64,000 nt of DNA from Hyalella azteca (GCF_000764305.2 NW_025941767.1:39323-103322), one strand, 5' to 3'; counted from the stretch's first letter, positions 1 to 11,555 are shown. Notes: generated by a model not told the origin, from the sequence alone. Numbers and translations are program-made.

Positions 1-97
1 GATGATGCTCGATGTGATGGAATGGTTTTTTGACCGTTATGATAATGACAATGAACAAAATACTGTTGTGTTTGAATTTTAATGAAAATAATTGCAG

Positions 98-251
98 ATG
101 GCAGCCTGCGGCAGGTAGCATCAGCTGCCACGCCTGTGGCAAGGGTTACTGGAAGGCACATCCTGACGAAGGAATTCAATCAGTATGCCCGCTACCGCCT
201 CAAATTCTGCCTCACTTGCAGGATCAAGTTCCCCCACCAATGGAATTTCTT
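98..251 (+). CDS. Zinc-finger protein, internal exon a (first finger, N-terminal half)
   Basis: The open frame read from position 100 gives a Leu/Arg-rich lead and then FCLTCRIKFPHQWNFL, the Cys-x2-Cys half of a U1/JAZ-type C2H2 finger. The exon follows an acceptor (ttgcag, ends 97) and stops at a donor (TT|gtaatt, 252). Joining it in phase 2 to the exon at 733 completes the finger as CLTC...EHLKSKKH, a Cys2His2 unit with 5-residue His spacing. The split finger is the reason for this frame choice; the alternative frame shows no partner. Earlier exons lie left of the window. Domain family seen in sequence; the orthologue is not recognised. Confidence 0.7.
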
Positions 252-732
252 GTAATTAATATATAATTATGAACTGTGCTGACAACGTAACTGATGATTA
301 ATAATAACCATTGTACATCTTGAAAGTAATTATTATCATTGATAATTATCTTTAGTTCACTAATTTGAGACACAATATAATATTTTATCGTATCCGTTAA
401 TAAAGCAATTGTGATGAGCGTTAAAGATATGGCGGATTTAAATTGCCGACCATTGCTGCCTCTTCCGCATTCCTAATAATTTTACTGTTCATTTAATTTG
501 CTTTTCATTATTTTTGTGCTGATGGCGCTCTTTGCCCAAAACTCTTCAGGTTTTCAGGTTCACCAAGTATGAATAGGTTTAAATATGTTTCACCGTCGAG
601 TTTTGGAGTTAGGTTAGATTGGCTCCTGAACATTTCATCTATAATATTCACCTTTCGGAGTCATATAATGATATTTTTTTCATGCACCACTGATATTTTA
701 AACGATAACAAATTATTTATCCGATCACCCAG

Positions 733-895
733 GGAACATTTGAAGAGCAAGAAGCACAAGAACAAAGAAGCGAGGGCCAAAGCGGGGCCCGCTCTCCCAC
801 GTCGGAGGGCGCCGCTACGCTGTGAGCTCTGCGCTGTGACTTGTAACGGGCCAGGGCCCTTTGTCGCCCACATCAGGGGGGCCAAGCATCAAAAG
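733..895 (+). CDS. Zinc-finger protein, internal exon b (finger 1 His half and finger 2)
   Basis: The exon starts after acceptor cacccag and supplies EHLKSKKHKNK for finger 1. A basic Ala/Arg linker follows, then a second finger: CELCAVTCNGPGPF and then HIRGAKHQK (Cys-x2-Cys-x12-His-x5-His). This finger closely resembles the 'C-x-L-C...AHIRGAKHQK' fingers of the ZFR/zf-met double-stranded-RNA-binding family (known family; similarity judged by eye). The exon ends AAG|gttgtt in phase 0. Residues 569-730 of the longer open frame are intron. Such fingers typically bind structured RNA; an RNA-binding role here is inference. Confidence 0.75.
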
Positions 896-1187
896 GTTGT
901 TCTTGTTACTGATTATTAGAACATTTATTTTATGACATTCTATAAAATGCTTATCAATACGTAACTCTATTTGCCAGTTTATGGGGAAAGTTTTGACATG
1001 ATCGCACTTAAGTTGAATCTCTTCGTCGCGTTCACTAACACTTGTGATCGCAGTCTGCATTGCAAGTTTTCAGTTGCAAAAATGCGAAGACATTTTCAGT
1101 GCAAGTTTATACTTAGGATATTAGTTCTGATGAGGTAGTGAACCGTTTCTGAGTTTAGATTGTCAAATATAATAATTTATTTTGCAG

Positions 1188-1257
1188 GCATTAATTCCCG
1201 ACCTGGTTGGCAGAAAGTACATGGAGGCCATAAAAGAGTGGAAAGATGTTGCTCATA
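1188..1257 (+). CDS. Zinc-finger protein, small internal exon c (linker)
   Basis: This 70-nt exon lies between acceptor tttgcag (ends 1187) and donor CATA|gtaaga (1258). In phase 0 it reads ALIPDLVGRKYMEAIKEWKD followed by VAH, then leaves in phase 1. It has no finger. 'PDLVGRKYMEAI' resembles the short hydrophobic linker that often precedes a non-classical finger in zf-U1-like proteins (inference). It is too short for ORF finding; it is supported by phase matching on both sides. Confidence 0.65.
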
Positions 1258-1586
1258 GTAAGATTTTAAAACGTCTAATGGTCACAATAATGGCAGTATT
1301 TAATTGATTCCATTGTGCTCGAATTTTCGCATGCAGGGAGATAATAATAATTGCAACAATATATTATTTGAACCTTAATTTATTTATTAATTGTACCCTT
1401 GTACACTAATGGTTAATAAACTCCCTACTGCAAAAAAATATATTACTAAAAACGCGCGTTTTCTTTATCACATGGAACGTTTTAATATTCAGCTGGTAAA
1501 GTAATTAAATGCCATACACTAAAAACGTAATTTCTTTGCAAAAAATATAAATTTATCAATTCCATAAACGATTAAACATTTCACAG

Positions 1587-1873
1587 GTAAAGTGGTCGGC
1601 TACAAGTGCCACCTCTGCGACTGCCGTGTGTCGTTCCGCAGCGTACAGATGCACATGACAGGCCGTCGCCACACACACGATGAAGCCGTCCAGGAGATCC
1701 TGGATACTGTCCACGACCCGCAGCTTGAAGAACTGGAAGCTGAGCTCAGGGCTATGGAGTGCAGTGAAGAGATGGAACTGGGTCAGGAAGAGGAGCTTAT
1801 TCTGGAGCAAGCAGAACGCTTCCTGTACGGCTTCAACCGTCGTACTGATAAGAAAGCTAAACACATGTTGTGA
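1587..1873 (+). CDS. Zinc-finger protein, terminal exon d (finger 3, acidic coiled-coil C-terminus)
   Basis: The exon starts after acceptor tttcacag (phase 1 in; the serine codon is split). It encodes KVVGYKCHLCDCRVSF and then VQMHMTGRRH, a third zf-U1-like finger with a Cys-x2-Cys pair and a short finger body. A strongly acidic, Glu/Leu-rich stretch of about 50 residues follows (likely a helical coiled coil), then a basic tail ending KKAKHML. The TGA at 1871-1873 and the last three codons lie in the first unit of the downstream 40-bp minisatellite, so the C-terminus itself may have been shaped by the array. The whole visible protein has three fingers and resembles RNA-binding zf-met proteins; the exact orthologue is unknown. 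Confidence 0.75.
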
Positions 1874-2632
1874 CATGCTGCTACATGTTGTGCTGTGTTG
1901 TTACATGTTGTGACATGCTGCTACATGCTGTGATGTATTGTTTCATGTTGTCATTGTTGTGACATGCTCTACATGTTGTGCTGTGTTGTTACATGTTGTG
2001 AATAGCGGCTATATGCTGTGATGTGTTGTTACATGTTGTGACATGCTGTTACATGCTGTGATGTGTTGTTACATGTTGTAACATGCTGCTAAATGCTGTG
2101 ATGCGTTGTTACATGTTGTGACATGCTGCTACATGCTGTGCTGTTTTGTTACATGTTGTGACATGCTGTTACATGCTGTGATGTGTTGTTACATGTTGTG
2201 ACATGCTGCTACATGCTGTGGTGTGTTGTTACATGTTGTGACATGCTGCTAAATGCTGTGATGCGTTGTTACATGTTGTGACATGCTGCTAAATGCTGTG
2301 ATGTATTGTTACATGTTGTGACATGCTGCTAAATGCTGTGCTGTGTTGTTACATGTTGTGACATGCTGCTACATGCTGTGCTGTGTTGTTTCATGTTGTG
2401 ACATGCTCTACATGCTGTGCTGTGTTGTTACATGTTGTGACATGCTGTTACATGCTATGTTGTGTTATTGTATGTTGTGACATGCTGTTACATGCTGTAC
2501 TGTGTTGTCACATGTTGTAACATGCTGTTACATGTTGTGATGTGTTGTTACATGTTGTAACATGCTGCTACATGCTGTGATGTGTTGTTACATGTTGTAA
2601 CATGCTGTTACATGCTGTGATGTGTTGGTTTC
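1862..2632 (+). repeat. 40-bp minisatellite in the 3' UTR of the zinc-finger gene, about 19 copies
   Basis: The unit is about 40 bp, built from tgacatgctgctacatgctg and tgatgtgttgttacatgttg. Copies differ by point changes and a few 1-2 bp deletions. The array begins over the stop codon of the zinc-finger gene and runs continuously for about 770 bp, so it is probably transcribed as 3' UTR. Confidence 0.9.
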
Positions 2633-2849
2633 TGTTCTGATGGGTTATGAAACTGAATCCAGTCTATGACAGTGAAGTTTGAAGGTTGTGGGAGACAAAT
2701 AGTTCAGTTAGGGACACAATCGTTTTCTAATGCTTCAATTTGAGTCGTAGTGTTCAGTAGTTCAGGTTCGGGTGCCAATTAGGGCAGGTTTCTGTACCTA
2801 CTTGAAACTTAAACCCTCTCTTCATAGATGTTCCATTAATTATTTTTGA
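2633..2849. other. No gene seen
   Basis: Unique sequence between the minisatellite and a LINE-type tail. No open frame or repeat of note. Confidence 0.6.
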
Positions 2850-3115
2850 ACCCGAATCTGCGCTCAGCGCAAGTAGAGTATGAGTTGCAAGCGACTGATA
2901 GAGATCTTAATATTATAACATCAGATCTTAGTCACCATATCGAACCCGGTGGAAGTCTAGTAGCTACTTGAAACTATCGTCAGTCATGAAAATATCCGGT
3001 CAAATGACACGATTTTAGATCTTCTGTGAACAAGGCACGAAAAGGAAAAGAATCGGCGACAGGCCACATCAGGCCTACACTGCAGCGCCGAGATCAATAT
3101 GTTATACAAATGCAA
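2850..3115 (+). mobile_element. LINE-type 3' tail, degraded
   Basis: The segment around 3020-3110 (aaagaatcggcgacaggcc, then caggcctacactgcagcgcc) matches, with substitutions, 55790-55850 (aagaatcggcgacatgccta, then caggcctattcttcaatgcc). The second copy is preceded by an AFKNRLDKAM-like LINE ORF2 C-terminus, so both are read as 3' ends of one non-LTR family. The reading frame here is broken. Confidence 0.5.
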
Positions 3116-5906
3116 TTAACGTCCTTCTGGTAAACTCTGAATCGTCTTGGAAAATTTTTATTATGTGTTGATTTTCAATTTGCTTATTCTTTTTTTTATC
3201 AATTCTTCCTTACAATTATTGTATGAAGCATATTTAAGTTTAAATATAATATTTTGATTTAAAATATCTCATGCATAATGACATATTAGATCATGCATTT
3301 GCTCGTGAGCTAGAAATATTATAGTTATGGTATCAACTGTTATCATTTTTTGTCAAGATTCATAGAAAATTTGCATCTCATATTTTGATAAACTAAAGAT
3401 GAATCTTCCGTACAAAAAAATACTTTTTTTCTGAAAGTGGAGCAAATTCTACCGAACTTTGAGTGAGTAACTTTCATTCTATACCCGAGTGTCTGAATTA
3501 AACTTGACATGAGAAAAACCATAGGTCAACTTTTACTTCCTAATAAAGTTTCCAGCATCACTTGATTCGTACAGAATGAAATAACCCTTAATTTTCTTTA
3601 GGTAAGTCGGGTTTGGTCGGTTGAGTTTTGGAAAAGATATGGAAGACAATCTCGTTTGAAAGTTTAATAGTAATTTGAAAATAATGTAATACATGGTGAA
3701 AATCCAGACATTCAAAATCTAAATAAAATGGCTTCAATCACTAACATGTAATAACAACGAACTTTAAAACTGCTAAATTGAATTATAAAAAGTGAGTTTT
3801 TTTAATATTTAATCATTACAGCCGGTTCGAAACAATCAGGCGCATTGTTAAATTGCAATGCGCTATGAAAACTGTTTACTTTGAATTCTGAAGTTCATGA
3901 AAATATTTCCAGCTATCAGAAATGCCCTATTTCTTTCAACATCATGCTTGGAAAATAGCAAACGTACCGTGACAGTCAAATTATAGCTTATACACGGGGA
4001 TAATATTAGCTTAGAGTATTCGCTGCGAGTATATATATAGTATATATTCACACTTCATATATTGTTCTAATTTATTCTTCAGTTGCAAGTAGCTAGGGAC
4101 GCTTATACACTTTAGCTGGCGCTTATTCGCTACCAGCTTTCACACTCCCAATTTTGCAGGCTGAAAGCCGATAAAGGAGGAAAGTATTTAGTAAACATTC
4201 CTAATGTGGAAGTGAGTTGTTGAAGCCGTCGAGTGACTAGTGCTGGTGGAACAAGGAACGTGACGGTAATGACGCGTTTGAGGAGGCGTTTAATGAAACA
4301 GCTTGTAGCTCAGTTGCAACTCTTGCTGAGGGGGTGAAAAACTTTGTTGATCAGCGTAGAATGTAGGTGAGAGACCTAATAAGGCATGTTTAAATTTAAA
4401 AACACTACTTTCCCAATTAGTTTTTGGTTTTAATATTCATTGTGACGTACATTCTACTGTAGATCGTACTTTTGGAATATCTATAAGAATTGTCAGGATG
4501 TCTCTGTCGTCTGTATCATCAACTGTCCGGATGAACTGTCCTCCCTTTAGTTACCAACCAGACTCCAGTTACCAACCATAATCAAGTTATCATCACAGAA
4601 TTTCATCAGGATATCAATTGATGATACAGCACCATACTCAACGTCGTGTATCATCCATGATCCCAAACAACGCGAGTAGAAATATATGTATAGGCTGCTT
4701 GCCTAACCACACACTCAGAGTAATGAGCGAGACTTTGTCCAGATAATGATGTAATTTTTGTCCTCTTGTAGGTCATTCTGACAAAGAAGCGTTTCCCGAA
4801 AGAGAAACAAAACCTTAGCCCGAAATTGTGAACAAAGTTTTTCTTTATTTGGACAAAACAACTCATCCACTTTTTCTGAGTGCATTGGAAACGTTTTACG
4901 TGTATTTTTTGACGCACATGGAAAAAAATTATTATAATAATAATTATTATTAAACTGTTGTTTGAGATGTATGTTTTGACGTGCATATAGATAGAAGTTT
5001 CTATAATTTTTGTCGACAATTCGAGAGTTTTTTTGATTGAATTATTCCCTTTGTTTATTTTTCAGGATAAAGTTCGCGATCCAACATGGCGTCCGTTTGT
5101 TTACGTTTTAAAGCAGAGCTGCTAACACAAGGATAGAACAGCAGTAAGTGGTATAGGTTGGAACAATGTGTGAAATTTTTAGAGCTGCGAAGCAATCTGT
5201 TTATTAATCTCACAATCGTAAATAGTAGTCAGCGCTAAACTTACACCTCCCACTTGGCAAAAGCCCCTCATGTAAACCTTGATCCGCCATTCCGTCATTC
5301 AGTGCCGCGTATGCCGCGTGTGAGTGAGGTTGTGTGTGCTGCCGCTACGCTGAAATCATGTGCCGTGTGATTCCCGCCATGCATCTAGCACCCGACGAGG
5401 CCGCGTTAGATATGATAAATAGATACCTTTATCTCAATTGACAGCTGGAGCTACCTTACATCAATACTATATCAAATTACAAGATATTTAAAGAGCCTCC
5501 TTCCTGTGATCTAAGAAATGAGGTCCCCCGAGAAATGAAAATCTCCGACGAAATCGTCGTGGCGAGACAGCTTCATTATTACGGGTTGTGGTCACACGTT
5601 ATGTCACGTTATTAAACACTGTGTTGTATCGGAACGTAAGGATCTCTCATTATGTTACGTAATGTTGACAAGTTATTATTGTTTTTATAACGCTCTAATT
5701 ATGATTGTGTTCCATTTATTCTGAATGTAATGTTGTGTTGCGTAAATGTTTAGTCGTGGCTTTTGGTTTGCACTAGGACTAGAGTAACAGGGCCAGCTGC
5801 ACCGCCAGCACCGGCACCTGTGCTATCATTGCATTAGCGTTGCAATTGTCCTACAGATAACGCGAGGTCAAGGCCGCTATAACGCACAACAGGCGCCTGT
5901 TCTTAT
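3116..5906. other. AT-rich spacer, no gene supported
   Basis: Mostly AT-rich DNA without a coding frame that splices to anything. The minus-strand open frame at 4651-5019 is low-complexity at its centre (a run of Ile from aat repeats) and is not called. A GC-richer patch at 5240-5410 could be regulatory, but nothing specific is seen. Confidence 0.55.
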
Positions 5907-5907
5907 N
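5907..5907. other. Single-N assembly join
   Basis: One of eight isolated N bases in the window. It sits in otherwise ordinary sequence (tcttatNcctacc). The true gap length is unknown. Confidence 0.8.
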
Positions 5908-6146
5908 CCTACCTCCGACCCCAATCCAAACGCGGTCCTGGAAGTCGCCAAACAAGAACAGAAAATGCATTTAAATAAAACTCAATAAAACCTCATAAGA
6001 TCAAAGGCCATCTCTGCCACACTACAAATCATGGCCTCATTATCGGCGGCCAGCCATCCTCCGCCCTCGATTGCTCACAAGTTGACCCCACGAGACTTCT
6101 GAGTGTGACCCTCGGTCCGCCGCGGGGCAACGGGTACATCGATTGA

Positions 6147-6211
6147 TGCTGTTGCTGTCACTGTTGTCGCTGTTGTTGCCGTTGTTGTTGTCACTGTTGC
6201 TGTTGTTGCTG
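6147..6211 (+). repeat. GTT/GCT trinucleotide microsatellite
   Basis: Interrupted (gttgct)n/(gttgtc)n run of about 65 bp, strand-asymmetric (T/G rich). Confidence 0.85.
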
Positions 6212-6235
6212 GGGTTTTCAAGGTCACAGCTGGAA

Positions 6236-6490
6236 GCCGCAGTGAGGGGTGGGGGTTGGGGGAGGCCAGAGAGGGGCTGGATATTATTTGGTGAAAAATA
6301 GGAAATGAGGGAAAAATAGAGGGTAGAGCGAGGCCAGGATTAGACTGAGGGTAGGAGGTTAAAATGAGGGTAGGATTATTGAAGAGAGGTATTGGATGAG
6401 TATAGTAGGGTATGATGTTTAAAGAAGGGTACCTACATGTAGAGAGTAGGATGATTTAAGAAGGGTATAGGAAGAGAGTAGGATGAGGGT
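6236..6490 (+). repeat. Polypurine tract with degenerate gagggtagga repeats
   Basis: About 250 bp that is almost purely A/G/T with long G runs (gggtgggggttgggggagg) and repeated gagggtagg/aagggtata motifs. The G-run spacing at 6245-6265 could support a G-quadruplex (inference). Confidence 0.7.
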
Positions 6491-6494
6491 CGTT

Positions 6495-6560
6495 CCGTCG
6501 ATGTCTCGGTATAAATAGACGCTCCCCTCGTGCTGCTGACGCGAAAATAATGAAGATGGC
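6495..6560 (+). promoter_or_regulatory. Candidate core promoter: TATAAATA plus AAGATGGCGGC
   Basis: TATAAATAG starts at 6510 and is followed about 40 bp later by aagatggcggcg (6553-6564), which matches the YY1-type downstream consensus AAGATGGCGGC. The surroundings are locally GC-rich in an AT-rich spacer. It lies 2.1 kb upstream of the ATG at 8627 on the same strand and could drive that gene. No transcript evidence; the spacing to the coding exon is unproven. Confidence 0.35.
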
Positions 6561-6700
6561 GGCGTGAGGCGTTCAATGAGGCGGAGGTGAGGCGGCGTGA
6601 GGCGTTCAATGAGGCAGAGGTGAGGCGGCGTGGAGGCGGCGTGAGGCGTTCAATGAGGCAGAGGTGAGGCGGCGTGAGGCGTTCAATGAGGAAGAGGTGA
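6558..6700 (+). repeat. 33-bp GC-rich repeat, 4 copies
   Basis: Unit ggcggcgtgaggcgttcaat + gaggcagaggtga. The third copy carries an extra ggcggcgtgga. It follows directly on the candidate promoter, so it would be transcribed if that promoter is real. Confidence 0.85.
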
Positions 6701-7835
6701 ATATAAATTGCAGGTGTTGAGTGTATTGTTTGAGAGTGTAGTGTGTAATGGCCACGTCACACTCAGACCTACGTTAGCATGACACGCATACGGCACACAA
6801 CTTATTCACATTGCCTTGACATTATTTATCTTATAATTTTTTCATTTTTATTAAAGTTAACAAAAATTATTTCCAGCTTAAGTTATCCTCAAAATATTAG
6901 CCCGGAGTTTTTTTAGATATTTAAGTTTATAAGAAAGTCTTATATTAGAAGCGGTTGTCTGCAAACCAACTTAACGGGGTTATTTACACACAAATTAATG
7001 TCCGGTAATGGCGGTTCTTTTTCCTTAATTTTTGCAATTTAATCTGGCGGCAGAAAAATTGTTTTGAATTTCCCTTATGTTGCGTAAAGGTTATTTTCCG
7101 GTTTTCTTTACGAAACAAAGTTATTCAATTGAAAATGTAATAATAAATAAAAAAATTAATTAAAAATCTATGATCGGTAATTAGAATAAATACCGTACGT
7201 ATACGCATCTATCACTACATAATTTCTTATATGTATGTTTAATAATCCATCGATACTGTTATTTCCATCTTGTTTATTTAATTGTCGTAATCTTATCTTA
7301 TCTAATAATCCTAATTTCCCTTCTTGTCCACAGAATAATCAGTATTAATCATGTCTCGGTGGTGATTAATCAAGATGATGATCGAGGTGATAATATAACG
7401 ATTGTTTTAGTGAAAACTCTGTACTGAATTTATCGCGTAAACTATATTAATTTGTATCATTTTTATCTAAATTATAGATCGCTTACAATCCAGAAAAAAT
7501 TCAATTAATGGAATACTTTCTAAGGATTCTTGGAAGGATACTTGACAGCTGCTCCCAATACCGTCTGATGTGTGATATGTATCTTGATTGGTAATAAGTG
7601 ATACACCTTGAGTCTGTAAGTGTGGCACAAGTGTCTAATTATGGCCAAAGTGTCCAAATAAAATAGGCACTTTAATACTTGTAGTTTATGGCCAGTGTTG
7701 ACACTTATGTATATTGGTAAATAGCGTCCCTAAGTCATAGTTTAATAAATAATTCGTGCCTTGTTGTAACCCTGAGTATTATGAGAAAGGGTCCTGAGTA
7801 AGCTAGATGTGTTAATAAAAAGTTTTACAGTCTTC
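6701..7835. other. AT-rich spacer, nothing supported
   Basis: No gene, RNA or array seen in about 1.1 kb. Confidence 0.55.
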
Positions 7836-7837
7836 TA

Positions 7838-8115
7838 GGGAAGTGTCCCGCCCAGAAAAGTGTCCCGCCAAACAAAGTATTTCGCCCAGGAGAGTGTTCT
7901 GCTCCGGAAAGTGTCTCTTCAGGAAAGGGTTTAGCAGGAAAATTGCCTCGCTCAAAAAAGCTTTGGTTCTGGAAAGTGTCCTGCGAAGGAAAGTGTGCCG
8001 TGAAATAAAGTGTCTTGCCAGGAAAGTGTCCCGTCCAGAAAAGTGTCCCGTTCCGTAAAGTATTCGGTTAAGGAAAGTGTCGTGTGAAGGAAAGTGTCCT
8101 GCCAGAAAAGTTTTA
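7838..8115 (+). repeat. Degenerate ggaaagtgtc repeat array
   Basis: About fifteen copies of an imperfect 17-20 bp unit around ggaaagtgtcccgcccag. Open frames of 71 and 116 residues on opposite strands here are products of the array. Confidence 0.75.
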
Positions 8116-8214
8116 TTTGATATCTGTGTGTACACTGTAATTATTACAGCCAAGTTCTGCATAAAATATGTAAAATTAAATTATTAGAGTGAATTATATA
8201 GTTTCACTTAGTGA

Positions 8215-8515
8215 TTCATTATACTTTAAGTCTAGTTCTATCAGTCCAGTCTATAAGTCCAGTTCTAGTGTTGCATCTGAGTGCTATTGCAGTGCTAGTT
8301 TAGTTAAATCACAATGCTAGTACAGTGCAGGTTTAGTTGTATTACACACTGTAGTGCACTTAGTTGAATTGCAGTGCTAATAAAGAGCAAGTGCAGTTGA
8401 ATTACACACTGTAGTGCTCTTAATTGAATTACAGTGAGTGCTAGTACAGTGCAAGTGCAGTTGAATGACACACTATTGCACTTAATTCAATTGCAGTGCA
8501 AGTTCAAGTTGCAGA
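8215..8515 (+). repeat. Degenerate repeat of about 60 bp, CAGTGC-rich
   Basis: Four to five imperfect copies containing gtgctagtacagtgcaag, tgcagttgaat and acacactgtagtgcactta. The array ends about 110 bp before the ATG of the + strand gene and may be in its 5' UTR. Confidence 0.75.
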
Positions 8516-8626
8516 AATTCACGGCAGTGGCGATGCTGAAGCCTCACTAGAACGGAAGCTGAAGCGCTGCCGCTGAACTGAAGCGCGGATTCCTTACTCC
8601 CCTCCTTGCTATTTATCCCCCTCGCC

Positions 8627-9297
8627 ATGTTGTCGTACGCAATCCCCCCCTCGGGGGACAAACCTAACCCCTTCCGCCCCCCTGATGATGAAGGGGATGG
8701 GTTGGATCTACCTACGCGGGATGAGCGACGTGCAACAACTGCGGCGTGTGAAATCAACCCACGGTTGAATTATGAAACTTACGATCCTGATTTCCAACAC
8801 GAAACTGGGGAAACACGAAACGAACGTCATGAAACCTCCCACGAAACAGCCTACGAAACAGCCCACGAAATCGCCCTCGAAACAGCCCACGGAACTGACG
8901 AAACTGAAACTCAAGGGCAAAGAACATCTAGAGGTGGTAACGGTGCTAATAATTCAACCGTAACTAACGTTCCTGGTACACTAGTTACACCTAGTGACAC
9001 TGATGTACCGGTAACTAGTGAAGTAACTTGTGGTGCAAGCCATTTAGATGTAACTGGTGTAACTAGTAGTTCAAGTGTTGCTAGTGTCATAAGCGTAAAG
9101 AATGTAATAAGTGTAACACGTGTTGTAGGTGTAACAGATGTAAATAGTGCAGGTGTAAGGAACGTTGAAGGTGTAACAAATATAACAGACAGAGTTACAA
9201 GCGAGGAGAATAACGAGTGTGATGAGGAAGGCAGTGTGGTGAGTGACGTCCTCATCACTCCTGACGCTTCTAAACTCACCAAATCCAGCCTCAAGAG
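8627..9297 (+). CDS. Exon 1 of Ser/Thr/Pro-rich CaaX-tailed protein (putative)
   Basis: The ATG at 8627 (context tcgccATGt) opens a frame of 223 codons that ends at a strong donor, CTCAAGAG|gtgagt, in phase 2. No acceptor is seen just before it, so this is taken as the first coding exon. The start contains GDKPNPFRPPDDEGDG; the NPFRP motif recurs in exon 4 (DNPFRPDGD). A His-Glu-Thr repeat zone (HETA/HETS) and a long Thr/Val/Ser zone follow; the exon ends SKLTKSSLKR. Joining to the acceptor at 24206 would give KSSLKR-VSF, a textbook PP1-docking RVxF; joining to 17269 would insert the large exon 2. No signal peptide or membrane segment. The protein family is not recognised apart from the paralemmin-like tail of the last exon. 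Confidence 0.6.
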
Positions 9298-9808
9298 GTG
9301 AGTAAAAGCCAAGATTCTTTATTATTAAATTATTATATTCGCGCTTGATTAAAACATTAATAGTTTCTCTATCTATAGGCCAGGCTTCTTTATCTATTAT
9401 CAGAACACAGACGGTAATAAAATTGTGATATTTTGTATATATTCAAGTCAGTCTTACTTTTTCTTCTCCCCTCATTAAAAAGATGCCAATTAAATCATAC
9501 TATCTAACACATGCAAGTCGCGTTACTTAGCGAGTATGCGTATTGCGTCATTTGCGCTATTTGTAACAAAAAAAATTCTAAATCTGGCGTACAAGTGCCC
9601 TCTTGGCGTACGCGTTATATGATACTGATGTCGTATAAGCGTAACCAAAGTGCGTTGTTATACAAGTGCTCCTTAGACGGATAAGTGTAAGGGGAGTGTG
9701 TAAGAGCCCGCGTGTGAGCGTTACGAATGTGTGCGAGTGACGGCGTATTGGTGGCGTATGGCGGACGCTATCGAAGTTTTTTCGATGTGGCATCGATGGC
9801 GCGGCCTA
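9298..9808. other. Intron, no feature
   Basis: Follows the donor of exon 1. Around 9590-9760, gcgtac/gcgta motifs recur loosely; otherwise nothing. Confidence 0.5.
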
Positions 9809-9901
9809 CCCGTACTGCTGCACTGTTCTGCAGACTGCACCCGTACTGCTGCACTGTTCTGCAGACTGCACCCGTACTGCTGCACTGTTCTGCAGACTGC
9901 A
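9809..9901 (+). repeat. 31-bp repeat, 3 perfect copies
   Basis: Unit cccgtactgctgcactgttc + tgcagactgca. All three copies are identical, which implies very recent expansion or active homogenisation. The internal tgcagactgca is a near-palindrome. Confidence 0.95.
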
Positions 9902-11308
9902 CTCCTAATTTTTCGTGCTTTGTTCTCATTCTCCTTCATTTTTCGTTCTATTTTTACTTGCTTTCCCTTTATTTTTTTCCGCTCCGTTGATTGCTTTCGC
10001 CTCTATTTTGTTGGTCTCGCTTTCCCCTCATTTCTCCCCTCGCTCCCCCTCACCCATTAGAGGGGCGTGACTTCACGGCCAAGCATTGCTTGTTGACAAT
10101 GACAATTACGTTCATATTTTCACCTTTAATTTCATGAATGATTGCAGCGGATGTGGTCCAGTTTATTCCTTTTATTTACAGAGTATGAAAAACATTAATG
10201 GTTTGACATGGTGTAGCGGCAGGGCTATGAGTCAGTGCCGCTGCGGCTGTCGGCGAGTGAGGGTGTGTGTAACGCGCGCTGCAGCTGTGTCGTCGTCGTC
10301 CCGGAACCATGTTGTGAACCTGAATTCCGTGGCTGGTTACGTTTTGTAAAATGTATTTTTGATGGATAAAAAATGTATTTTAGTGTCGATGAAGTATTAT
10401 GATTGTAATACACTTCTAGTAGTTTTTTTTTTAAGTATTTTCGTTAGTTTACATGATGAGCCATTTCTGTCGTGACGAATTCGCTTCTGTTTCCCAGACT
10501 GGAAAAAGAGAGCGGCGATCTTACGTAGCTTCGCAATCCCGTGAACAAATTCATAATTTTTTTTCTTGTGTACAATATACGATGCCCTATTAAAATATTA
10601 TCATATTCATTTATAATATAGTCATATTTATTATTATCATATTATGTCAAACACTATTAATTTCGTTTTATTATTTTTACTTCTCAATTATTCTTGAAAA
10701 CTTTTTAAATTTGATGCTTTTTGCCGTCGCTGTTACGTAGATTTTCGGGCAAAAAATCGGGTACATAAATTTTCAGTTTTGAGCGTTCTTAGTTTAGATG
10801 GCCAAAATGCTGACAATTCTAACAATGATAACTTAATTTTACGGTCAACAATTAAGAATTAGAGAAAACTTTACGAAAAGTTGGAGGATGATTGTCCCAG
10901 GGAATCTTTGTAGAAATGAGTGATAAAGACCATTATAAGTGACCATTAGAGGGCGGCCATTATTCGGCGACCATTAGGAACGGCCATTATAAGGCGACCA
11001 TTAAGGGTGACCATTATAGGATCGTTCCCTATTTTTGTCGCCTGTTATCTCCATTTGCCGCAGTTGCCAGTTAATTACCTACTGACTGTACCCACTATCA
11101 TGGAATTATTAAAGCCACTGCGCAATGCGCTGGTGTAAATACACTTTTATTTCTCGTGTTTGGTGAAGTTTATATGCAGTAGTTATTGGTTAATTGCCTA
11201 ATTAGGAAACGACTACACTCACATCTTTAAATTAATACAGCTTGGAAATATTGTAATTGCAAAGATTATGGAATTAGTTGAGCAGAAAACTTTATTTGTG
11301 ATAGCTGT
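9902..11308. other. Intronic DNA, with short gaccatta repeats at 10930-11015
   Basis: Pyrimidine-rich to 10050, then AT-rich. At 10930-11015 there are about five imperfect copies of a gaccattaNagggcg/gccattataag unit. The open frame at 10086-10349 is not supported by splice sites or composition. Confidence 0.5.
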
Positions 11309-11554
11309 GAGCTGACTGCAGAGACGCTAGGTGAGCTGACTGCATAGACGCTAGGTGAGCTGACTGCAGAGACGCTAGGTTAGCTGACTGCAGAGACGCT
11401 AGGTGAGCTGATTGCATAGACGCTAGGTTAGCTGACTGCAGAGACGCTAGGTGAGCTGACTGCAGAGACGCTAGGTGAGCTGACTGCAGAGACGCTAGGT
11501 GAGCTGACTGCAGAGACGCTAGGTGAGCTGACTGCAGAGACGCTAGGTGAGCTG
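11309..11554 (+). repeat. 24-bp minisatellite, about 10 copies
   Basis: Unit gagctgactgcagagacgct + aggt with a few variants (cat for cag, tta for tga). It ends at a single N (11555), where it meets an unrelated 19-bp array. Confidence 0.95.
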
Positions 11555-11555
11555 N
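11555..11555. other. Single-N join between two unrelated tandem arrays
   Basis: Left of the N is the 24-bp array, right of it the 19-bp array. Neither array has a natural end here, so the true distance and copy numbers are unknown. Confidence 0.9.

Noticed and set aside
4651..5019. Minus-strand frame of 122 residues
   Set aside because: Its centre is an AAT microsatellite read as Ile repeats; flanks have no recognisable domain or splice sites.
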